Under the pieces are notes generated by a model. It worked only from the letters and a program-made list of their open reading frames with translations. It made no database searches and was not told the origin of the DNA. From contig NZ_MUYV01000001.1 in assembly GCF_002014855.1 (NCBI RefSeq), positions 496,001 to 560,000 of the forward strand: 64,000 nt of DNA. Reading direction: 5' to 3'. Origin of the DNA: Moraxella porci DSM 25326. Lineage in GTDB: Bacteria; Pseudomonadota; Gammaproteobacteria; Pseudomonadales; Moraxellaceae. Position numbers and translations under genes: made by a program. How positions within the stretch are numbered: position 1 is the first letter of the stretch; every line of letters starts with the position of its first letter. This document shows positions 34,765-45,473 of this stretch, in pieces.

Positions 34765-36828
34765 TCATTTGGGGGCATCTTGCAAGCTTGCAATCAGCGC
34801 AAGCCCTGTTTGTCGCATCGTTGGCGTGTTGATGGCTTGCATCAGTGCCGTTTGGCTGCCATAAAGTCGCACTTGCGATTTGGCGCGCGTCACGGCTGTA
34901 TAAATGAGTTCTTTTGACAATAAGCGCGCGTGATGATCGTCAAACACCATCGCCACCGCCTGCCATTCTGAACCTTGAGATTTATGCACTGTGATGGCAT
35001 ACGCTGTGCTGACCACCATGTCGCTCAACATATCCACCGCGATCGCCTGCTGCTTACCCTCAAAATACACCACCAAGCCCGACGCCGCCCACAAACAGAT
35101 GCCGACATCCCCATTAAACAAACCAAGTTCATACAAATTTTTGGTGATCATCACCACACGACCATGATACCATGGCGATCTGCTGGGTGGGATTTTTTGA
35201 AACCTTTGATGCGCTTGGGTCAGATACGCATTGATCGCCTCATCGCCCAACGCTCCCAAATGTGAGGGGCACAAGATACGATACCGATTAAGTATGCCAA
35301 ATAAGTCTTGCACTGCTTGGTTGGCACGCTTTTCATCATACTTTTCAAAGCCAAAACGCAGGGTCTGTGTGGCATTAAAATAAGCTTGATAACTGGCTGC
35401 CAAGTCTTCATACAGATCACTGATCTGCTGATCGTCGGTGTTGATAAATTCCAATGCCAAATCGGTGTCAATCATTGTTTTGACTTGTGAAAAATCAATT
35501 TTGGCATCATTGGTATTAATGAGCTTCGCCAATCGCCCGACGCCAGAGTGATCAGAGAATCTGCGCGATTCAGTCAAATGCACTCGAAGCGACTGCATCT
35601 TGGGGATATGGCACAAGTCCGCCAACACCGCCCCAGCATCCACCGCGGCCAACTGATGCGCATCACCCAATAAAATCACTCGACAACCACTGGCCACCGC
35701 AGCAAATAATTGACTGGCAAGCTCTGTTCCTAGCATGGACGCTTCGTCGATGATCAGCACATCAAACGCCAGAGGATTTTGTGCGTGATGTCTTGGCATG
35801 CCGCTGCTACCGATGCCAAGCAGACGATGGATGGTCTTGGGCTCGGGCATCTGGATGTTTAGGTCTTTTGGCAGAGCTGCTAACAGCGACTCGCTCATAC
35901 GCTGAGCTGCTTTGCCCGTCGGCGCTGCCAGCCCCAAGCGTACACTGCCTGCATTATCAAGCTGGCTTAGGGCGATGACAATCTGCGCGACGGTATAGGT
36001 TTTGCCAGTGCCTGGGCCACCTGTGATCAGTGCAAAGGCTTGATTTGATATCAGATCAATGGCAGCCACCTGCTTGGGGTTTAGCCCATCAGGTAAAGCA
36101 CGGATCCCAAGTTTTGCAACCTTAGTCTGACTGATGCGCCTGATGTGTGCCAACAGATTTGCCTCAGCATGATAGGCGCGATTCGTCCACAGATGCAGCG
36201 CGCCGCCTTGATTGACATAACAAATCGGTGCTTGGTGATGGCTTGGGTGTGCAGCATTAAGCGGCAATACATTGGCAAAAAACGCACTGCTTTGCAACAA
36301 ATCGATGAACGCATCCAAACTGTCGATTTTGGTAAAAAACAAATGACACATGCGCAGTAAAGTCATGAGCAGTTCAGTGAACATCTCAATCTGCCGAGCT
36401 GATATGCCGTGATCGATCCATTGTTTGCGATGCAGCATCAAGCGCTCATCGACCAAGCGTTTGAGCGATGCTGGATCATTGATCTTGGATAATTCATGAA
36501 GCTGCATGATGCTTTGGGTGAGTGCTGTGATGCCATCGGTCTGATCAAACAAGGACAGCGTATCAATCGCTGCGCGAACACAGCACTGCTGCCATGCAGA
36601 CAGCACCGACTCTGCAAAAAGTGCATCAAAAGCTGCGCGATCATCGATAACTAGGACAGTATGGCCGCTTTCAAGCTCAGATAAAAGCGCGGACTGCAGC
36701 AGATGATAGCACTCAGCCTCAGCCACAGCCAAAGAAAAATCTGCCGCCAACACCGCTTTATTGGCATACCATTTGGCATTGTCATTGATGCGATGTGTCA
36801 CATAACGGGCAATGATGTCTGATGTCAT
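34765..36828 (-). CDS. recD: Exodeoxyribonuclease V alpha subunit RecD
   Basis: 687 residues. Superfamily 1B helicase: Walker A LITGGPGTGKTYTVAQIVIA (about 270), DVLIDEASMLG with motif II, LGDAHQLAAVDAGAVL (motif III), and the C-terminal TAYAITVHKSQGSEWQAVAM and YTAVTRAKSQVRLYG (motifs V and VI). RecD is the 5'-3' motor of RecBCD, which processes double-strand ends before RecA loading. Its start is 15 bases past the recB stop, so the two are co-transcribed. RecC, their required third subunit, is not in the window. Confidence 0.94.
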   Translation of the reverse strand: MTSDIIARYVTHRINDNAKWYANKAVLAADFSLAVAEAECYHLLQSALLSELESGHTVLVIDDRAAFDALFAESVLSAWQQCCVRAAIDTLSLFDQTDGITALTQSIMQLHELSKINDPASLKRLVDERLMLHRKQWIDHGISARQIEMFTELLMTLLRMCHLFFTKIDSLDAFIDLLQSSAFFANVLPLNAAHPSHHQAPICYVNQGGALHLWTNRAYHAEANLLAHIRRISQTKVAKLGIRALPDGLNPKQVAAIDLISNQAFALITGGPGTGKTYTVAQIVIALSQLDNAGSVRLGLAAPTGKAAQRMSESLLAALPKDLNIQMPEPKTIHRLLGIGSSGMPRHHAQNPLAFDVLIIDEASMLGTELASQLFAAVASGCRVILLGDAHQLAAVDAGAVLADLCHIPKMQSLRVHLTESRRFSDHSGVGRLAKLINTNDAKIDFSQVKTMIDTDLALEFINTDDQQISDLYEDLAASYQAYFNATQTLRFGFEKYDEKRANQAVQDLFGILNRYRILCPSHLGALGDEAINAYLTQAHQRFQKIPPSRSPWYHGRVVMITKNLYELGLFNGDVGICLWAASGLVVYFEGKQQAIAVDMLSDMVVSTAYAITVHKSQGSEWQAVAMVFDDHHARLLSKELIYTAVTRAKSQVRLYGSQTALMQAINTPTMRQTGLALIASLQDAPK

Positions 36829-36843
36829 GATATATTACCTAAA

Positions 36844-39800
36844 CTATAAAATCGCATCCAAAGCCAAAATCAGCTCCAAAGACGGCTGCCAAAACAAATG
36901 CCCAGTGGTCAGATCATCCGCCTGTAATCCGCGCAAAAACACATATTCCACACCGCCTAAGTACTGCATCTCATTTCCCTGATAGTCATTTAAGCGAATC
37001 TTGAGCAGACGATGCAGCGCCACTTGATATAAAGCCGCCTGTAGCCAATACCCAGCCTTATCCATCGCCGCACTCATCGCTTGCTGGTGATAGTCATCGG
37101 GCTTATCGCCAAGATAGTTGGATTTATAATCCACCACAAAAAACTTACCATCAGCCTCATAGACCAAGTCGATCTCACCGCGCAGATAGCGATAGCTGAC
37201 TTGTTGATAATCATCGAGCAGCACCAAACTTTTATCACTGTGTGCGACAAATGCAGCATTGATCTGATCAATACCAAAATCTACCCCCAAACCCAAGGTA
37301 AAACCCAATTCACGAACTTGGGCATCGAAGGCAAGCGTCATCAAGCTTTTATTTGAACCTGCAAATTCAGTGCTAATGATCTGATAAACCCAGTCCACCA
37401 AGGCTAAATGCTCATTTTCTGGCGCTCTCTGGCGACTCATGGTTGCCGAGTATGGGTTGGGCGGTAGATACTTTTCAGGGATGCCAAGTCTTCTGCCTTG
37501 GTCGAAGATCACCGCGCTGATCATCGCATCGATCTGTGCTTTTGGCGCGCCCTGCATCTTATCAGTCGGCACAAATTGCAAAACTTTATGCAAAAATTCA
37601 CCAGCACTGCTGCCTTTGATGAAGCTTGCTGCGATATTTGGCGTGCTGATATGTTGATCGATCTGCTGCGTGCTGTCATCGCTACTCTTGGCATCGGTAA
37701 GTATCGCCAACTGATCGACATCAGCCTCATCCACCGAGGCGATGGCGGTCTTATCCAGCCGCGTGATCATCGCGGTAAAGCTGGTTTTGTATTCACCGAC
37801 AAAGCGAGTCTTAGGTATCAGATCCTCCCAATCGGCATAACTGATGGGAACAGATTCAGTGGTTTGTTTTTTATAAGTTTTATTTAATAACTTGGCATCT
37901 GTCATCTCCACCCAACTGACATAATCAACCAAACGATTGGGCAGACTGATCTCAGCTGCATCCGTGGATTCAAACCACTGATAAATGGGCAGCTCTTTGC
38001 CAACGCGCCTGTCCAAATCACGAGCCACGACATACAGCCGTTCAGAGGCTCTGGTGAGTGCTACATAGCCCAAGCGGCGACTTTCATCGATGATCTCACG
38101 GCGATTGAGCGTCAAAAAATGCCCATCGCCCGGCTGCAAATCCGCGCTTAAGCTAAGTCTGCGCTCAAAGTTGTGATCACTGTAGGGCAATATCAACAAT
38201 CCAGAGTCATAAATTGGCGCATCATCAAGCCCCAATACATAGACGATCGCAAATTCCAATCCTTTGGATTTGTGGATGGTTAATAAATTAATACCGATAT
38301 CATCAGCCAGCTGCGGCCGCTTATTATATTCATCAGCAGAGCTTTGCGACTGCTGATAAAACCACTCAATCAGCCTCAACTCATGCAAATCCGACTGCTC
38401 GCTCACCAGTTCAATCAGCCGTTCCAGATCAGCCAAATATCGCTCACCTTGGCGGGCAGCCATCAGCCAGAGTGATTGCTGATTGTGATTAATGGCATGA
38501 TTCATCGCCCAAGCCAATGCAGAGGACAGACCTTGTTTTTGCCATTTATCATATATTTTCTTTAGATAAGTTAAAATATCAGTCTTATAATTTTGATAAA
38601 TTTCGGCAGAATCGCTGTTGACTTGGCTTGTGTCATCTTCCATACCCAAAGCGATGATTGCCTCATCCAAAGTCAATCCCACCAAGCCCGATACCAATAA
38701 TCGGCCCAGATGCTCGCTGTGATTTGGATGTACCACCGCGGTGATCAGCGCCAACAGATCAGCGGCGGCATCGGTACTAAAGACATTGGTCTGTCGAGGG
38801 TTGATGGAGGGAATGCCAAGGTCGGTCAAAGATTGCTGCACCAAAGTGAGCATCTGTGAGTTTCTGGCCAATACTGCGATATCACTGGGCATGATCTTGC
38901 GGCCATTGATCTGATGATCGCCTTGCAAAATGGCATTGATATGCCCTGCTAGCTGCTTCGCTTGCAGCACTTTTAGCTGATCTTTTGGGAGGTAGTTAAA
39001 ATGCAGCAGCGTCAGTGCCGTATCACCATAATACTGCGCATAGTCATCCTGCGCCCAAACGATGGCGCCATCGCCCTTGACCGCCTCGATGTGCTGATAA
39101 AAGATGTCATCGCCCAGATCAGCGTGGCACAAGCCTTGCTCATCCTTAGATGAAAACCAGTCATTGAGCGCATCGATCAAAGCTGCAGACGAACGCCGAT
39201 TGGTGGTCAGTGATAAAGATTTTTCAATCAATGAGCCATCAATGTTCGCATCTTGGCCATAATTTTTGATGTAATTATAATTCGAAACATCGCCACCACG
39301 GAAGCGATAAATGGCCTGCTTAGGGTCTCCCACGAGCAATAAGAACATTTTTTTGGCTTTTGGCTTATCGCCGCCAATTTGCTCAAAGCGCTTTAGCTGC
39401 TGGCGATGATCCAGCAGATCATCCAAATACACCAAGCGAATCAATTGTGCTTGTAGGCCGTTGACATCTTGGGATTCATCGATCAGCGCCACAGGATAAT
39501 GATGCAAGATGTGCTTGGCCAATGCAGGCTGTTGGCAGAGCGCCTGATTTAATCGCACCATTTGTAGCACAAAAGTAGTCGTACCTTGGCTCTCTAAGCG
39601 CTCTGCAATGTCAGATTTGATGCTACTGATCAGCGCTTGACAAACCCAAGCTTGATAATCAACCATCGCCTGATTGATGGCATCAATCAAATCAGCCAAC
39701 TCAACCAGCGCATCCAATGGCAAACTGTTAAAATGATCTACATGATCTTGCTGTGGATTTTTATTAAAAATCTGCCAATCATTATCGGCGGTTTTTTGAA

Positions 39801-40818
39801 TGTCTTTGATGAACTTACTCTGCGATGGAGACAAATGCATCACAAAAGACAGCCCATGTTGCGCCATCAATGCCATAATCTCTGGCAAATCTGATAGTTG
39901 TTTGGCGAAAGCATTTCTGCCGTTAATTTTAATATCAGCACGGTAGTTGGCATCAAAATACGGCTCAAAGCCCGTAAAATCTACCAAAAGCAGCTGACCA
40001 ATGCGCCCATGGATCGCACTTATCGCATCAAGCCCTACATCCTGAGGCAAAGGGTCAATCGGCGCGGTAAAAAAGTTGATCGCTGTATTAACGACCTTGG
40101 TCATCTCATCGACATTACTAAAAAAATTGGGATGAGAATGTTTAAATATCTGATAAAATTCAGGGTGTTGATTTTTTAGGGAAACTTCTTGTGATCTTAG
40201 TCCATCATGTACCAATGCACGAATGGTGTCAGTGGCATCGTTGCGTATCTGCATGCCAGTTTGATGGCCAATTTGGGCAGCAAATTCTTTGAGCCATTTT
40301 TGAGCCAAGCTATCGAGCGTGCCGACGAATAGCTTATCCAGTGAAGTCAAAAGCACGCCCGTTCGATAGACCGTTTCGTTCAAAAACACCACGCCTTGAT
40401 CCAGTACAAATTTTAACAGATGTACATTGATGGGATCGTCCGCATCTTGGCCAGCCGCTTTGGCCTCACGCAAGATGTCATCGATGGGCGCATCGGCATC
40501 AAACCATGTTGGTCGTGATGACAGCATCGCCTGCAGCCAGCGCATCAATCCATAAAAACTGTGCAGCCGCTGACTGATGCGCTCTTGCATTTCTGCTGCC
40601 GCCGCACGCGTAAAGGTGGTGGCGATGATACGCTCAGGCGGGTATCTTTTTTCGATCAACAGTCGCAAAATGATGCCTGTAAGCGTCCAAGTCTTGCCCG
40701 TGCCTGCCGATGCCTCAATGAGATAAGCGCCTTCAAGCTTGCATTCTAAGGCGGCGATTTGGGAATTATCTTGGCTTTTGATTTGGGTGTCGATATCGTG
40801 ATTGGCTAAAACTGTCAT
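36844..40818 (-). CDS. recB: Exodeoxyribonuclease V beta subunit RecB
   Basis: 1324 residues, near the E. coli length of 1180 plus insertions. UvrD-like helicase: Walker A LIEASAGTGKTWTLTGIILR (about 33), motif II VALIDESQDVNG, motif III LLLVGDPKQAIYRFRGGDV, motifs V and VI INLLTIHKSKGLEFAIVYVL and RLGYVALTRASERLYV. The C-terminal nuclease domain shows the metal and Lys site in YLRGEIDLVYEADGKFFVVD followed by YKSNYLG (about 1195-1220). With RecD and RecC it resects and processes DNA ends at Chi. It precedes recD; the UDG-fold gene lies 49 bases upstream. Confidence 0.95.
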   Translation of the reverse strand: MTVLANHDIDTQIKSQDNSQIAALECKLEGAYLIEASAGTGKTWTLTGIILRLLIEKRYPPERIIATTFTRAAAAEMQERISQRLHSFYGLMRWLQAMLSSRPTWFDADAPIDDILREAKAAGQDADDPINVHLLKFVLDQGVVFLNETVYRTGVLLTSLDKLFVGTLDSLAQKWLKEFAAQIGHQTGMQIRNDATDTIRALVHDGLRSQEVSLKNQHPEFYQIFKHSHPNFFSNVDEMTKVVNTAINFFTAPIDPLPQDVGLDAISAIHGRIGQLLLVDFTGFEPYFDANYRADIKINGRNAFAKQLSDLPEIMALMAQHGLSFVMHLSPSQSKFIKDIQKTADNDWQIFNKNPQQDHVDHFNSLPLDALVELADLIDAINQAMVDYQAWVCQALISSIKSDIAERLESQGTTTFVLQMVRLNQALCQQPALAKHILHHYPVALIDESQDVNGLQAQLIRLVYLDDLLDHRQQLKRFEQIGGDKPKAKKMFLLLVGDPKQAIYRFRGGDVSNYNYIKNYGQDANIDGSLIEKSLSLTTNRRSSAALIDALNDWFSSKDEQGLCHADLGDDIFYQHIEAVKGDGAIVWAQDDYAQYYGDTALTLLHFNYLPKDQLKVLQAKQLAGHINAILQGDHQINGRKIMPSDIAVLARNSQMLTLVQQSLTDLGIPSINPRQTNVFSTDAAADLLALITAVVHPNHSEHLGRLLVSGLVGLTLDEAIIALGMEDDTSQVNSDSAEIYQNYKTDILTYLKKIYDKWQKQGLSSALAWAMNHAINHNQQSLWLMAARQGERYLADLERLIELVSEQSDLHELRLIEWFYQQSQSSADEYNKRPQLADDIGINLLTIHKSKGLEFAIVYVLGLDDAPIYDSGLLILPYSDHNFERRLSLSADLQPGDGHFLTLNRREIIDESRRLGYVALTRASERLYVVARDLDRRVGKELPIYQWFESTDAAEISLPNRLVDYVSWVEMTDAKLLNKTYKKQTTESVPISYADWEDLIPKTRFVGEYKTSFTAMITRLDKTAIASVDEADVDQLAILTDAKSSDDSTQQIDQHISTPNIAASFIKGSSAGEFLHKVLQFVPTDKMQGAPKAQIDAMISAVIFDQGRRLGIPEKYLPPNPYSATMSRQRAPENEHLALVDWVYQIISTEFAGSNKSLMTLAFDAQVRELGFTLGLGVDFGIDQINAAFVAHSDKSLVLLDDYQQVSYRYLRGEIDLVYEADGKFFVVDYKSNYLGDKPDDYHQQAMSAAMDKAGYWLQAALYQVALHRLLKIRLNDYQGNEMQYLGGVEYVFLRGLQADDLTTGHLFWQPSLELILALDAIL

Positions 40819-40867
40819 CAGGTTGCGCTCTAAAATTCTGCTTTATTTTAGCAAAATCCACAACAAA

Positions 40868-41464
40868 TTACCGAAAAATTTCATCAATTGGGCGCAGATT
40901 TAAGCATTCAAAAACCAACCGATACGCCGCCGCCTTTTTATCCAAACTTAACGGATAAGCCCGTGATGATGACGGTAAGCGATATAAGGTGATGGCTTTG
41001 TTATCAATAATTAATTCCACCGACTGCCCGACTTTTGGTGCTGTAGCAGCATAAGTGTCGCACAAAATTTGCGTGGCTTTTGCGCCTGTGGTGATGATGC
41101 TGGTACAATTTGGCAATTTAGCCAAAATCCGCTCAATATCCATCGGCGTGATGACTTCTAGAAATTTATCCGAGGCGTTGTTTTGTAGGCGTTTGATTTG
41201 ATACGCAGTATCACTGATGGCAATGCCTGTATCGGCGAGAAACTGCTCAATCTTGTCTTGATAAAAGCTTTTGTCCGCGGTATTGATAAAGTGATCTTTA
41301 TCATCAAAAAACACCAAGCCCATAATCCGCCAAAAATCATTATTAAAATTGGGGTAATAAAATGGCATTTTCCAACGCATTTGCGGTGGTGGAAAACTCC
41401 CCAAAATCAGCACTTGGCTATTTGGCGGAGTAAATGGGGCAAGTGGGTGGGTTTCGATGGGCAT
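40868..41464 (-). CDS. Uracil-DNA glycosylase superfamily protein
   Basis: 198 residues. UDG-fold features: LILGSFPPPQMRWKMPFYYP (residues 19-38) resembling motif A, then NNDFWRIMGLVF, TGIAISDTAYQIKR, SIITTGAKATQIL and the late RLPSSSRAYP with the Ser-Pro loop position. Members remove uracil or hypoxanthine, or act on mispaired bases; which base is read here cannot be told. Start ATG at 41464. Its stop is 49 bases before recB and its start 2 bases after the small membrane protein's stop, so it may share a transcript with uvrB and recBD, giving a repair cluster. Confidence 0.7.
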   Translation of the reverse strand: MPIETHPLAPFTPPNSQVLILGSFPPPQMRWKMPFYYPNFNNDFWRIMGLVFFDDKDHFINTADKSFYQDKIEQFLADTGIAISDTAYQIKRLQNNASDKFLEVITPMDIERILAKLPNCTSIITTGAKATQILCDTYAATAPKVGQSVELIIDNKAITLYRLPSSSRAYPLSLDKKAAAYRLVFECLNLRPIDEIFR

Positions 41465-41466
41465 AT

Positions 41467-41907
41467 TTATAAAATTAGTGGCAAGTTAAATAATGTTTTA
41501 AAGTCTATCTCATTGTCAAGACATTGATCATGCAGCCTACCCTCTGTCGCTCTTTTGACAAAAGTGACATTCTGCAATGTTTTGGTTTGTGAATATGGTA
41601 ATTGATCTGAATAAAGCACAATCTTACCATCAACCAATTTTTTATTTATACAAAACTCCCCATCCTCTAAAATATGAAGGGCGTACGCTCTTTTGTTAAG
41701 CAAAAGTCGGCTAAAAATAATTCCGTCATAAATCCGCACCCAATTACCACCACCTTGATAATAATCCACCAAAGTTATACACCGACCATCATTACATTCA
41801 TAATAAGTAGGTCTACTAGTAATCAGCAAAACCAAAATACCAATTAGCAGTATGGCTGATATTATAAAGATCACTACAGCTTTTAGTGTAAAATTTAAAA
41901 ACCACAT
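41467..41907 (-). CDS. Small membrane-anchored protein of unknown function
   Basis: 146 residues, not recognised. One strong N-terminal helix (about 8-30, LKAVVIFIISAILLIGILVL), then a probably periplasmic domain with Cys (YYECNDGRCITLVD, DGEFCINKKL, HDQCLDNEID), four in all, perhaps two disulfides. DNA is richer in A and T than its neighbours: hand counts of 41701-41760 and 41821-41880 give 24 and 20 G or C of 60. It is packed between uvrB (3 bases) and the UDG-fold gene (2 bases), so co-transcription is likely. It may be a lineage-specific insertion. Confidence 0.65.
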   Translation of the reverse strand: MWFLNFTLKAVVIFIISAILLIGILVLLITSRPTYYECNDGRCITLVDYYQGGGNWVRIYDGIIFSRLLLNKRAYALHILEDGEFCINKKLVDGKIVLYSDQLPYSQTKTLQNVTFVKRATEGRLHDQCLDNEIDFKTLFNLPLIL

Positions 41908-41910
41908 CTG

Positions 41911-44022
41911 CTATTTAACCATCAATTCCTTAAGCGCAAGCATCGTATCACGCACTTTCATTGCCTCTTCAAATTTGAGCTCACGAGATAGTGCTTGCAT
42001 TTGTTTTTCTAGGCGTGCGATTTCTTTGGCGAGTAGCTTGGGCGAATGTAAAATACTCTCATCCACACCTTGCAGGGCTTCGGACAACACAATGCGTACC
42101 ACTTCGGTATTTTCATCTTCACCAGTATCAATCTTATCGGTGATTTGACGCGTGGCGGATTTTGGGGTGATGCCATGCTCGGTGTTATAGGCGATTTGCT
42201 TGGCGCGGCGGCGTTCGGTCTCTTCCATCGCACGGTGCATACTTGGGGTGATACTGTCAGCATATAGAATGGCTTTACCATTGACATGACGAGCGGCACG
42301 CCCGATGGTCTGAATAAGCGAACGCTCCGAACGCAAAAAACCTTCCTTATCAGCATCAAATATCGCCACCAGACTCACCTCAGGCATATCCAAGCCCTCA
42401 CGCAAAAGGTTAATCCCCACCAGTACATCATGCACACCTGTGCGTAGCTCATGGATGATTTTCATCCGCTCGACGGTGTCAATGTCTGAATGCAGATAAG
42501 CGACCTTGATGCCGTATTCTTTTAGGTAGCTGGTCAAATCCTCTGCCATGCGTTTGGTCAGTACGGTAATCAATACTCGTTCGTCCACTGCCTTACGCAG
42601 GTTAATCTCGCCAAGCACATCATCCACCTGTGTCAGTACAGGTCGTATCTCCAGCACAGGGTCCACAAGCCCTGTCGGACGCACCACCTGCTCGACGATT
42701 TGTTCGGATTTTTCACGCTCATATTGGGCAGGCGTAGCAGACACATAGATGGTGGATGGAATGATCCGCTCCCACTCTTCAAACTTCATCGGACGGTTAT
42801 CCATCGCACTGGGCAGACGAAACCCATATTGCACAAGCGTCTCTTTACGACTTCTATCGCCCTTGTACATCGCCCCAATCTGCGGTACAGTCACATGGCT
42901 TTCGTCAATAAACAGCAGTGCATCTGGCGGAATATAGTCAAATAAAGTCGGCGGTGCCTCGCCTGCTGGTCGGCCTGACAGATGGCGAGAATAGTTCTCA
43001 ATGCCGTTACAATAGCCCAGCTGCTGAATCATCTCAAGGTCATACTGTGTACGCTCTTTGATACGCTGTGCTTCTATCAGCTTGTCATTGGCACGAAAAT
43101 AGTCCAATCGCTCGGCAAGCTCAGCTTTGATGGTCTCAGATGCTTCCATCAATTTATCCTTGGGCGTGACATAATGCGATTTTGGATAAATGGTAATGCG
43201 TGGCACAGACTTGATATTTTTTCCTGTTAATGGATCAAACCAAGTGATTTTTTCCACTTCATCATCAAACATGGCGATACGCACCGCCAAAGATTCACTT
43301 TCGGCAGGATAAATGTCCAAAGTTTCGCCACGGATGCGATAAGTGCCTCGTCCAAAGTCTAGCTCATTGCGTTCGTATTGTAGCTCAACAAGTCGCTTGA
43401 TGATGGCATTACGATCCACGCGATCACCCACGACGATGTGCAGTAGCATTTTTAGGTAGCTTTCAGGATCGCCCAGACCATAAATGGCAGACACCGATGC
43501 AATGATAATCGCATCACGCCGCTCAAGCAGTGCTCGTGTGGCGGACAGTCGCATCTGATCAATATGATCATTGATGGCACTGTCTTTTTCGATAAAGGTG
43601 TCAGAAGCTGGCACATAGGCTTCAGGCTGATAATAGTCATAATAACTGACAAAATACTCCACAGCATTGTGCGGAAAAAACGCCTTAAACTCGCCATACA
43701 GCTGCGCTGCCAAAGTCTTATTATGCGCCATAATAATCGCAGGTCGCCCACACTCGGCGATGACCTTTGCCATCGTGTAGGTCTTGCCAGAGCCTGTCAC
43801 CCCAAGTAGCAGCTGCCCTGTCATGCCAGAGTTTACGCCCTTGACAAGGCTTGCAATGGCGGTCGGTTGATCGCCTGATGGCTCAAATTCTGTCACCATA
43901 TCAAAGGCACGGCTGCTAATTTGTGTGCCTGACGCATTAACGCCTGTTAATTGGGCTTCGTCTTGGAGCTGTTTGGCAAGCTGATTGGTCTGAATGTCGG
44001 CTCGGGTGATTGGTTGTCGCAT
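41911..44022 (-). CDS. uvrB: UvrABC system protein B
   Basis: 703 residues. All helicase motifs are visible: Walker [17 protein letters not shown] (about 76), the beta-hairpin [20 protein letters not shown], motif [30 protein letters not shown], and [20 protein letters not shown] with [21 protein letters not shown]-terminal UVR domain (about 660-700, [20 protein letters not shown]) binds UvrC. It is the damage-verifying helicase of nucleotide excision repair. The N-terminal 40 residues exceed E. coli UvrB; no strong ribosome site decides between this start and an internal Met near 42. Upstream gene of the uvrB, orphan, UDG group. Confidence 0.96.
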   Translation of the reverse strand: MRQPITRADIQTNQLAKQLQDEAQLTGVNASGTQISSRAFDMVTEFEPSGDQPTAIASLVKGVNSGMTGQLLLGVTGSGKTYTMAKVIAECGRPAIIMAHNKTLAAQLYGEFKAFFPHNAVEYFVSYYDYYQPEAYVPASDTFIEKDSAINDHIDQMRLSATRALLERRDAIIIASVSAIYGLGDPESYLKMLLHIVVGDRVDRNAIIKRLVELQYERNELDFGRGTYRIRGETLDIYPAESESLAVRIAMFDDEVEKITWFDPLTGKNIKSVPRITIYPKSHYVTPKDKLMEASETIKAELAERLDYFRANDKLIEAQRIKERTQYDLEMIQQLGYCNGIENYSRHLSGRPAGEAPPTLFDYIPPDALLFIDESHVTVPQIGAMYKGDRSRKETLVQYGFRLPSAMDNRPMKFEEWERIIPSTIYVSATPAQYEREKSEQIVEQVVRPTGLVDPVLEIRPVLTQVDDVLGEINLRKAVDERVLITVLTKRMAEDLTSYLKEYGIKVAYLHSDIDTVERMKIIHELRTGVHDVLVGINLLREGLDMPEVSLVAIFDADKEGFLRSERSLIQTIGRAARHVNGKAILYADSITPSMHRAMEETERRRAKQIAYNTEHGITPKSATRQITDKIDTGEDENTEVVRIVLSEALQGVDESILHSPKLLAKEIARLEKQMQALSRELKFEEAMKVRDTMLALKELMVK

Positions 44023-44100
44023 GGTATGATCTAGAGATTCGCTATAAATATTGGTTTAAATGGGGATGATTGCCTTGTTTTTAAAGTATTTTTACCAATA

Positions 44101-44129
44101 AAAAAGAGAACGCCCAAGCATTCTCTTTT
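44101..44129 (-). terminator. Terminator after the MltB-type gene
   Basis: AAAAGAGAACGC and GCATTCTCTTTT form a long stem (one G-T pair) around a 4 to 5 base loop, with a T-run on the reverse strand. It lies 16 bases past the stop at 44145 and separates the gene from uvrB. Confidence 0.85.
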
Positions 44130-44144
44130 CGTGTGCAGCTAAAT

Positions 44145-45473
44145 TTACCAAATCAAGCGACTGGCGGTATTTTGACTGATAAAGCCATCTGGAATCTGGC
44201 CATTGGCTGCCTGCCATCGAGCAAAGGCTCTGCGAGTATTCGCCCCTGCCACGCCATCGACGCCGCCTGTGTCATAGCCCTGCTCGGTTAGCTTACGCTG
44301 CAAGGTCTGCACCTGCGTGCGAGATAGCGGCTGTTCATGACGCGGCCATGACTGTACCAGCCCACTGCCGCCAGCGATGCGCTTGGCCAATAATGATACA
44401 CCAAGTGCATAGCTTGATGAGTTATTATACACGCGAATGACATCGAAGTTTTTGGTCAATAGCAGTGCTGGGCCATTGGCACCTGCAGGCAGCCATAGCT
44501 CAGCCTCATGAGCGCCGCCAAAGCTTTCACCACCTACCGCGCTTAAGCCTGCGCTTTTCCACGCATCCAAACTGCGCTTGCCAGCATTTAATAGTGTATA
44601 ATCAAAGCCTGTCGGCAGACGCACTTCATAAAATGGTGCCAAGCCACGCACCCAGCCTGCATTATGTAAATAACTGGCGGTAGAAGTCAGTGCATCGCTG
44701 CGGTTCCAAGGATTTTTGCGGCCATCACCATCACCATCGACGCCCTCAGTCATCCATGTGCCTGGGATAAACTGCGTATGGCCCATACCGCCAGCCCACG
44801 AACCCTCCAGCTGTGACGCGGTAACATCGCCTCGCTCGATCATGCGCACCATCGCGATCAGCTGGCTTTCAGCGAAGTCGCGGCGACGGCCGTCATAAGC
44901 TAGACTTGATAAGGCATTCACCAAATCCATGCTGCCCATGCCGCCACCATACGATGACTCCATGCCCCAGATGGCGGTGGTGATTTCTTTTGGCGTGCCG
45001 TACATCGACTCAGCAGCACTGAGTGTCGAGAAATTTTCATTCAACTTGGTTTTACCTTGACTGATGCGCGTCGATGAGGCAGCTGATTCGACATATTCCC
45101 ATGGCATTTTGGTAAATTCAGCTTGGCTGCGATCCAAGTCGATGACGCGCTGATTAAGCACAGCACCTGCCATCAGATTATTAAGGATAAAGCTATTGAC
45201 GCCCTGTGCTTGGGCGCGCGCTACAAAGTCAGCTTTCCAAGCACCAAAGTTGGCATATTGGCCTGTCTGTGCAGGCTGACTGCTAACAGGCGCAGATGGC
45301 TGCACAACGACAGGTCGTGTGGTCACTGTGGTCTGCACAGATGGCTGTGGCGTGGCTTGTACCACCTTGATCGGCGTGCGCTCAACGCTCGGCTGCGACG
45401 CGCAAGCAGCCAACAATAAGGTCAGCACCGATACAGACAGTACAGAACGGGTTGAAGCAATATTTTTCATCAT
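44145..45473 (-). CDS. MltB-family lytic murein transglycosylase with C-terminal peptidoglycan-binding domain
   Basis: 442 residues. Lipobox LLLAACAS after MMKNIASTRSVLSVSVLT, so an outer-membrane lipoprotein. The SLT_2 (MltB) domain covers about 70-370: the catalytic Glu is in AIWGMESSYGGGMGS, with GSWAGGMGHTQFIPGTWM and DGDGRKNPWNRSDALTSTAS. The final 60 residues are a PG_binding_1 domain (LQRKLTEQGYDTGGVDGVAG). It cleaves peptidoglycan glycan strands. Start ATG 45473 has GGA five bases before it; ATG at 45470 and 45479 are alternatives. Monocistronic, with its own terminator. Confidence 0.9.
   Translation of the reverse strand: MMKNIASTRSVLSVSVLTLLLAACASQPSVERTPIKVVQATPQPSVQTTVTTRPVVVQPSAPVSSQPAQTGQYANFGAWKADFVARAQAQGVNSFILNNLMAGAVLNQRVIDLDRSQAEFTKMPWEYVESAASSTRISQGKTKLNENFSTLSAAESMYGTPKEITTAIWGMESSYGGGMGSMDLVNALSSLAYDGRRRDFAESQLIAMVRMIERGDVTASQLEGSWAGGMGHTQFIPGTWMTEGVDGDGDGRKNPWNRSDALTSTASYLHNAGWVRGLAPFYEVRLPTGFDYTLLNAGKRSLDAWKSAGLSAVGGESFGGAHEAELWLPAGANGPALLLTKNFDVIRVYNNSSSYALGVSLLAKRIAGGSGLVQSWPRHEQPLSRTQVQTLQRKLTEQGYDTGGVDGVAGANTRRAFARWQAANGQIPDGFISQNTASRLIW

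Noticed and set aside
37498..37887. 129-codon plus-strand frame opposite recB
   Set aside because: Antisense to the RecB C-terminal region; no recognisable domain.
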